A stretch of 16,522 nt of DNA from NCBI GenBank assembly GCA_937958345.1, contig CALGNW010000204.1:1-16522 (forward strand). The letters run 5' to 3'. Position 1 is the stretch's first letter; each line of letters begins with the position of its first letter. The notes beneath the pieces are model-generated. The model made no database searches, was not told where the DNA came from, and was given only the letters and a program-made list of their open reading frames with translations. The position numbers and the translations under genes were made by a program. Source of the stretch: an uncultured Neomegalonema sp. (lineage in GTDB: Bacteria; Pseudomonadota; Alphaproteobacteria; Rhodobacterales; Rhodobacteraceae). This document shows positions 14,228 to 16,522 of the stretch, piece after piece.

Positions 14228-15733
14228 CTACATAACCGCGCCGATTTGCCATGGCACGAACTCGTAATCGCCAAGGCCCTGAGCCTCGGATTTGGTCTGC
14301 TCGCCCGAGGCCACGCGCAGCAGATGCTCGTAAATCTCGCGCCCGACCTGCTCAAGGCTGGCTTCACCGGACAGAATACGTCCCGCGTCAACGTCCATGT
14401 CCTCGATCATGCGGTGATACATATCGGAATTGGTCGCGATTTTTAGCGACGGAGCAGGCTTTGCGCCAAACGCAGAACCGCGCCCCGTGGTAAAAGTAAC
14501 AAGGTTGCAACCGCTGGCAATTTGTCCGGTCACGCTGGCCGGATCATAGCCGGGGCTGTCCATGAAGGTGAAGCCCTTTGCCGTGACCGGCTCGGCGTAT
14601 TTGTAAACACCGGTCAGCGGCGTTGTCCCGCCCTTTGCGGCTGCGCCCAGAGACTTCTCCAGAATGGTGGTCAGGCCGCCCTTCTTGTTGCCGGGAGACG
14701 GATTGTTATCCATCGAGCCTTTGTTGCGCGCGGTGTAATCTTCCCACCAGTCGATCAGATCGACGAGCCGCCTGCCTATCTTTTCGTCAACAGCGCGGCG
14801 GGTCAGCAAATGCTCTGCGCCATAGATTTCCGGCGTCTCGGCAAGTACGCCCGTTCCGCCCTGCGCCACCAGCAAATCGCAAGCGTATCCAAGCGCGGGG
14901 TTTGCCGTGATACCCGACCACGCATCCGAACCGCCGCACTGCAAAGCAACCATCAGGTCGGACGCGGGGCAGGGGGTGCGCGTGGCTTCATTGGCGAGCG
15001 GCAGCATTGCGCGGACTTTCTCGACACCGATCTCGATTGTGCGGCGCAGGCCAGCGACATCTTGTATGTTCATCGCATGGAACAGAGGACCGTTTTTGAT
15101 ACCCCACGCTTCCAACAGCCAGTCGATCTGGTTCATCTCACAGCCGAGGCCGACCATGAGGACGCCCGCGATATTAGGGTGGCGCGCATAGCCCCACATC
15201 ACCCTCTGCAGGGCCTCGAATCCCTCGCCATCTCCGGCCATGCCGCAGCCTGTTCCGTGGACAAACGCTGTCACGCCATCGACATTGGGATAGTTGGCAA
15301 GTTCTTCGGGGCCGAAGGCGCTTGCTATCTGGCGCGCTGCGGTCGCCGAGCAGTTCACGCTGGTAATAACCGCGATATAGTTGCGGGTTCCGACTTTGCC
15401 GTTTTCGCGCTGATAACCCATGAATGTGTCTTGCTGAGCAGCAGGCGCGACGGGGCGAAGGTCGGTGGCGAACGCATAGTCAAAGTCGGTGCTTCGGAAC
15501 TCGACGTTATGTGTATGAACATGCGCTCCGGCGGGAATGTCTTCGGAGGCATAGCCGATAATCTGCGCGTATTTTCGAATTGCCACACCCTTAGACATCG
15601 CCTCGGTCGCCACTTTGTGCCCGCGTGGGATCATGGCGGTCGTGGTGATGCCCTCGACGCTCGCGCCGACTTCGAGGGGCCGAATTGCCGTTACAACGGT
15701 ATCCGAGGGATCAAGGCGAACAGCGTCGGTCAT
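14228..15733 (-). CDS. uxaA: Altronate dehydratase (UxaA family)
   Basis: The 501-residue protein has an N-terminal SAF-type domain (about residues 1-95, with DTVVTAIRPLEVG, IPRGHKVA and HVHTHNVEF) and a C-terminal UxaA/GarD catalytic part. The latter starts at GYQRENGKVGTRNY and carries conserved cysteines in SVNCSA (128), HGTGCGM (163) and GLGCEMNQ (198), plus LQCGGSDAWSG and the terminal WQIGAVM. UxaA removes water from D-altronate to give 2-keto-3-deoxy-D-gluconate in hexuronate catabolism, using an iron centre. Related dehydratases act on other sugar acids, so the exact substrate is not certain. The ATG at 15733 has AGGAA in front of it. It lies 21 nt downstream of the PhyH gene on the same strand, probably in one operon. 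Confidence 0.9.
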   Translation of the reverse strand: MTDAVRLDPSDTVVTAIRPLEVGASVEGITTTAMIPRGHKVATEAMSKGVAIRKYAQIIGYASEDIPAGAHVHTHNVEFRSTDFDYAFATDLRPVAPAAQQDTFMGYQRENGKVGTRNYIAVITSVNCSATAARQIASAFGPEELANYPNVDGVTAFVHGTGCGMAGDGEGFEALQRVMWGYARHPNIAGVLMVGLGCEMNQIDWLLEAWGIKNGPLFHAMNIQDVAGLRRTIEIGVEKVRAMLPLANEATRTPCPASDLMVALQCGGSDAWSGITANPALGYACDLLVAQGGTGVLAETPEIYGAEHLLTRRAVDEKIGRRLVDLIDWWEDYTARNKGSMDNNPSPGNKKGGLTTILEKSLGAAAKGGTTPLTGVYKYAEPVTAKGFTFMDSPGYDPASVTGQIASGCNLVTFTTGRGSAFGAKPAPSLKIATNSDMYHRMIEDMDVDAGRILSGEASLEQVGREIYEHLLRVASGEQTKSEAQGLGDYEFVPWQIGAVM

Positions 15734-15754
15734 GGTGTTCCTTTGGACAATGGG

Positions 15755-16522
15755 CTAGGCGCAATAGGGTGCATCGCTTTGCCAGCGATGTATCGGAATG
15801 TGTGGTTGAGTGGCAAGGCGTGTCCGTGCCTCCTCCCATGCCCGGCGCATTTCGCGCCAGTCGCGGATTTCGGCGTCGGGGTTCGCGGCGCTGCGCACAA
15901 CAAATTCAGGAAAGTGACTGCGCCCTGTCGGCTCGCCTGTTCGGTTATAGCGAATGTCGAACGACCAGCGGAACTTGTCAGTCTGATTGGTCAGCGAGCC
16001 ATGGGGCGTCAACGGGTGAAAAATCACCACCCCTCCAGCGCGGACGGGCAGGGGAAGGGCTTTGCTTTCATCAATGAACCCGTCGGCAATCCCGGTTTGA
16101 GTACGCGGACAATGGGGCAGCATATCCGCTGGCCCGTCGCGTGGGATGACTTGCAGGCAACCATTTTCAGGCGTTGCATCCGTGACCGCGCACCAGACAG
16201 TGACCATGTTCGTCTGATCCGCTTCTTCCAAAGCGACGGCACGATCCTGATGCCAGTCTGTTGCGGTAATATGCGCCCGTACTTCGGTATCATTCAGGTT
16301 TGTCGCCGGAGGCTTCAGGCGGATATGCTGGATTGGGTTCGATGTGATTTCCGGCCCGATCAAGTCTTCAACCATATCGAGCATCCGCTCGCCCGTGATG
16401 AGATTGAACACCGCAGGGCCAAAATACATGGGCGTATCCGCGCTGATCTCATCGCCCGGCAAGGAACAATCCATCGGCTGAAACCAATCGCATCCCGCTT
16501 GATAAGCCGCCAGAAGTCTCGG
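15755..16522 (-). CDS. Phytanoyl-CoA dioxygenase (PhyH) family protein, N-terminus beyond window
   Basis: At least 255 codons are present. The frame stays open from an internal ATG at 16474 to the window edge (RLLAAYQAGCDWFQP precedes it), so the true start is outside. The protein fits the PhyH family of Fe(II)/2-oxoglutarate oxygenases: the HxD motif is in TDWHQDRAVA, followed by VTVWCAVTDATPENGCLQVI and then a distal histidine in PLTPHGSLTNQ, followed by RWSFDIRYNRTGEPTGRSHF with a candidate 2-oxoglutarate-binding arginine. Members hydroxylate fatty acyl-CoAs, ectoine and many small metabolites; the substrate here is unknown. It probably heads an operon with uxaA 21 nt downstream, which suggests a role in catabolism of a sugar acid or a modified carbohydrate, but this is inference. 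Confidence 0.88.
   Translation of the reverse strand, partial: PRLLAAYQAGCDWFQPMDCSLPGDEISADTPMYFGPAVFNLITGERMLDMVEDLIGPEITSNPIQHIRLKPPATNLNDTEVRAHITATDWHQDRAVALEEADQTNMVTVWCAVTDATPENGCLQVIPRDGPADMLPHCPRTQTGIADGFIDESKALPLPVRAGGVVIFHPLTPHGSLTNQTDKFRWSFDIRYNRTGEPTGRSHFPEFVVRSAANPDAEIRDWREMRRAWEEARTRLATQPHIPIHRWQSDAPYCA

Overview
This is a chromosomal window of about 16.5 kb from what looks like an alphaproteobacterium. The evidence is the acyl-CoA carboxylase beta-chain tail ending in HDNIPL, the sequence style of GyrA with its acidic insert and tail, and GC-rich coding DNA with short intergenic gaps. I cannot place it below class level. I see no tRNA, rRNA, CRISPR array, insertion sequence or integrase.

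Layout, left to right. Positions 1-3502 hold the end of pccB (+), an AT-rich intergenic stretch, a secreted OmpA-domain protein (+), a class V aminotransferase-fold enzyme (+), a YecR-like lipoprotein (+) and a small unrecognised lipoprotein (-). Positions 3605-6467 hold gyrA (+) with a plausible promoter and a TTG start. Positions 6533-11651 are the accessory part: an acetate kinase gene overlaps a YcaO gene by 4 nt (GTGA), which overlaps a TfuA-like gene by 4 nt (ATGA). A thermolysin-type (gluzincin) metallopeptidase gene follows. Last comes a 188-residue protein whose C-terminus is seven perfect tandem VSGSR repeats, with its own candidate promoter and a strong terminator. The other strand then carries, in transcription order from the right edge, a phytanoyl-CoA dioxygenase-family gene (cut by the window end), an altronate dehydratase, a GNAT acetyltransferase and a class III adenylate cyclase/TolB-like/TPR regulator that converges on the repeat gene.

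The most interesting region is 7711-11651. YcaO proteins ATP-activate backbone amides of ribosomal peptides, and those paired with TfuA are known to install thioamides (archaeal McrA thioglycine, thiovarsolins). The nearby VSGSR repeat protein looks like a multi-core precursor: a large N-terminal region with no cysteine, then identical core units at the C-terminus, and no two units share the same DNA sequence. A cytosolic zinc metallopeptidase sits between the modification pair and the candidate precursor and could release the product. I see no dehydrogenase, no E1-like/RRE partner and no exporter. I therefore propose a new multi-core YcaO/TfuA RiPP system; its product, chemistry and function are not known from the sequence.
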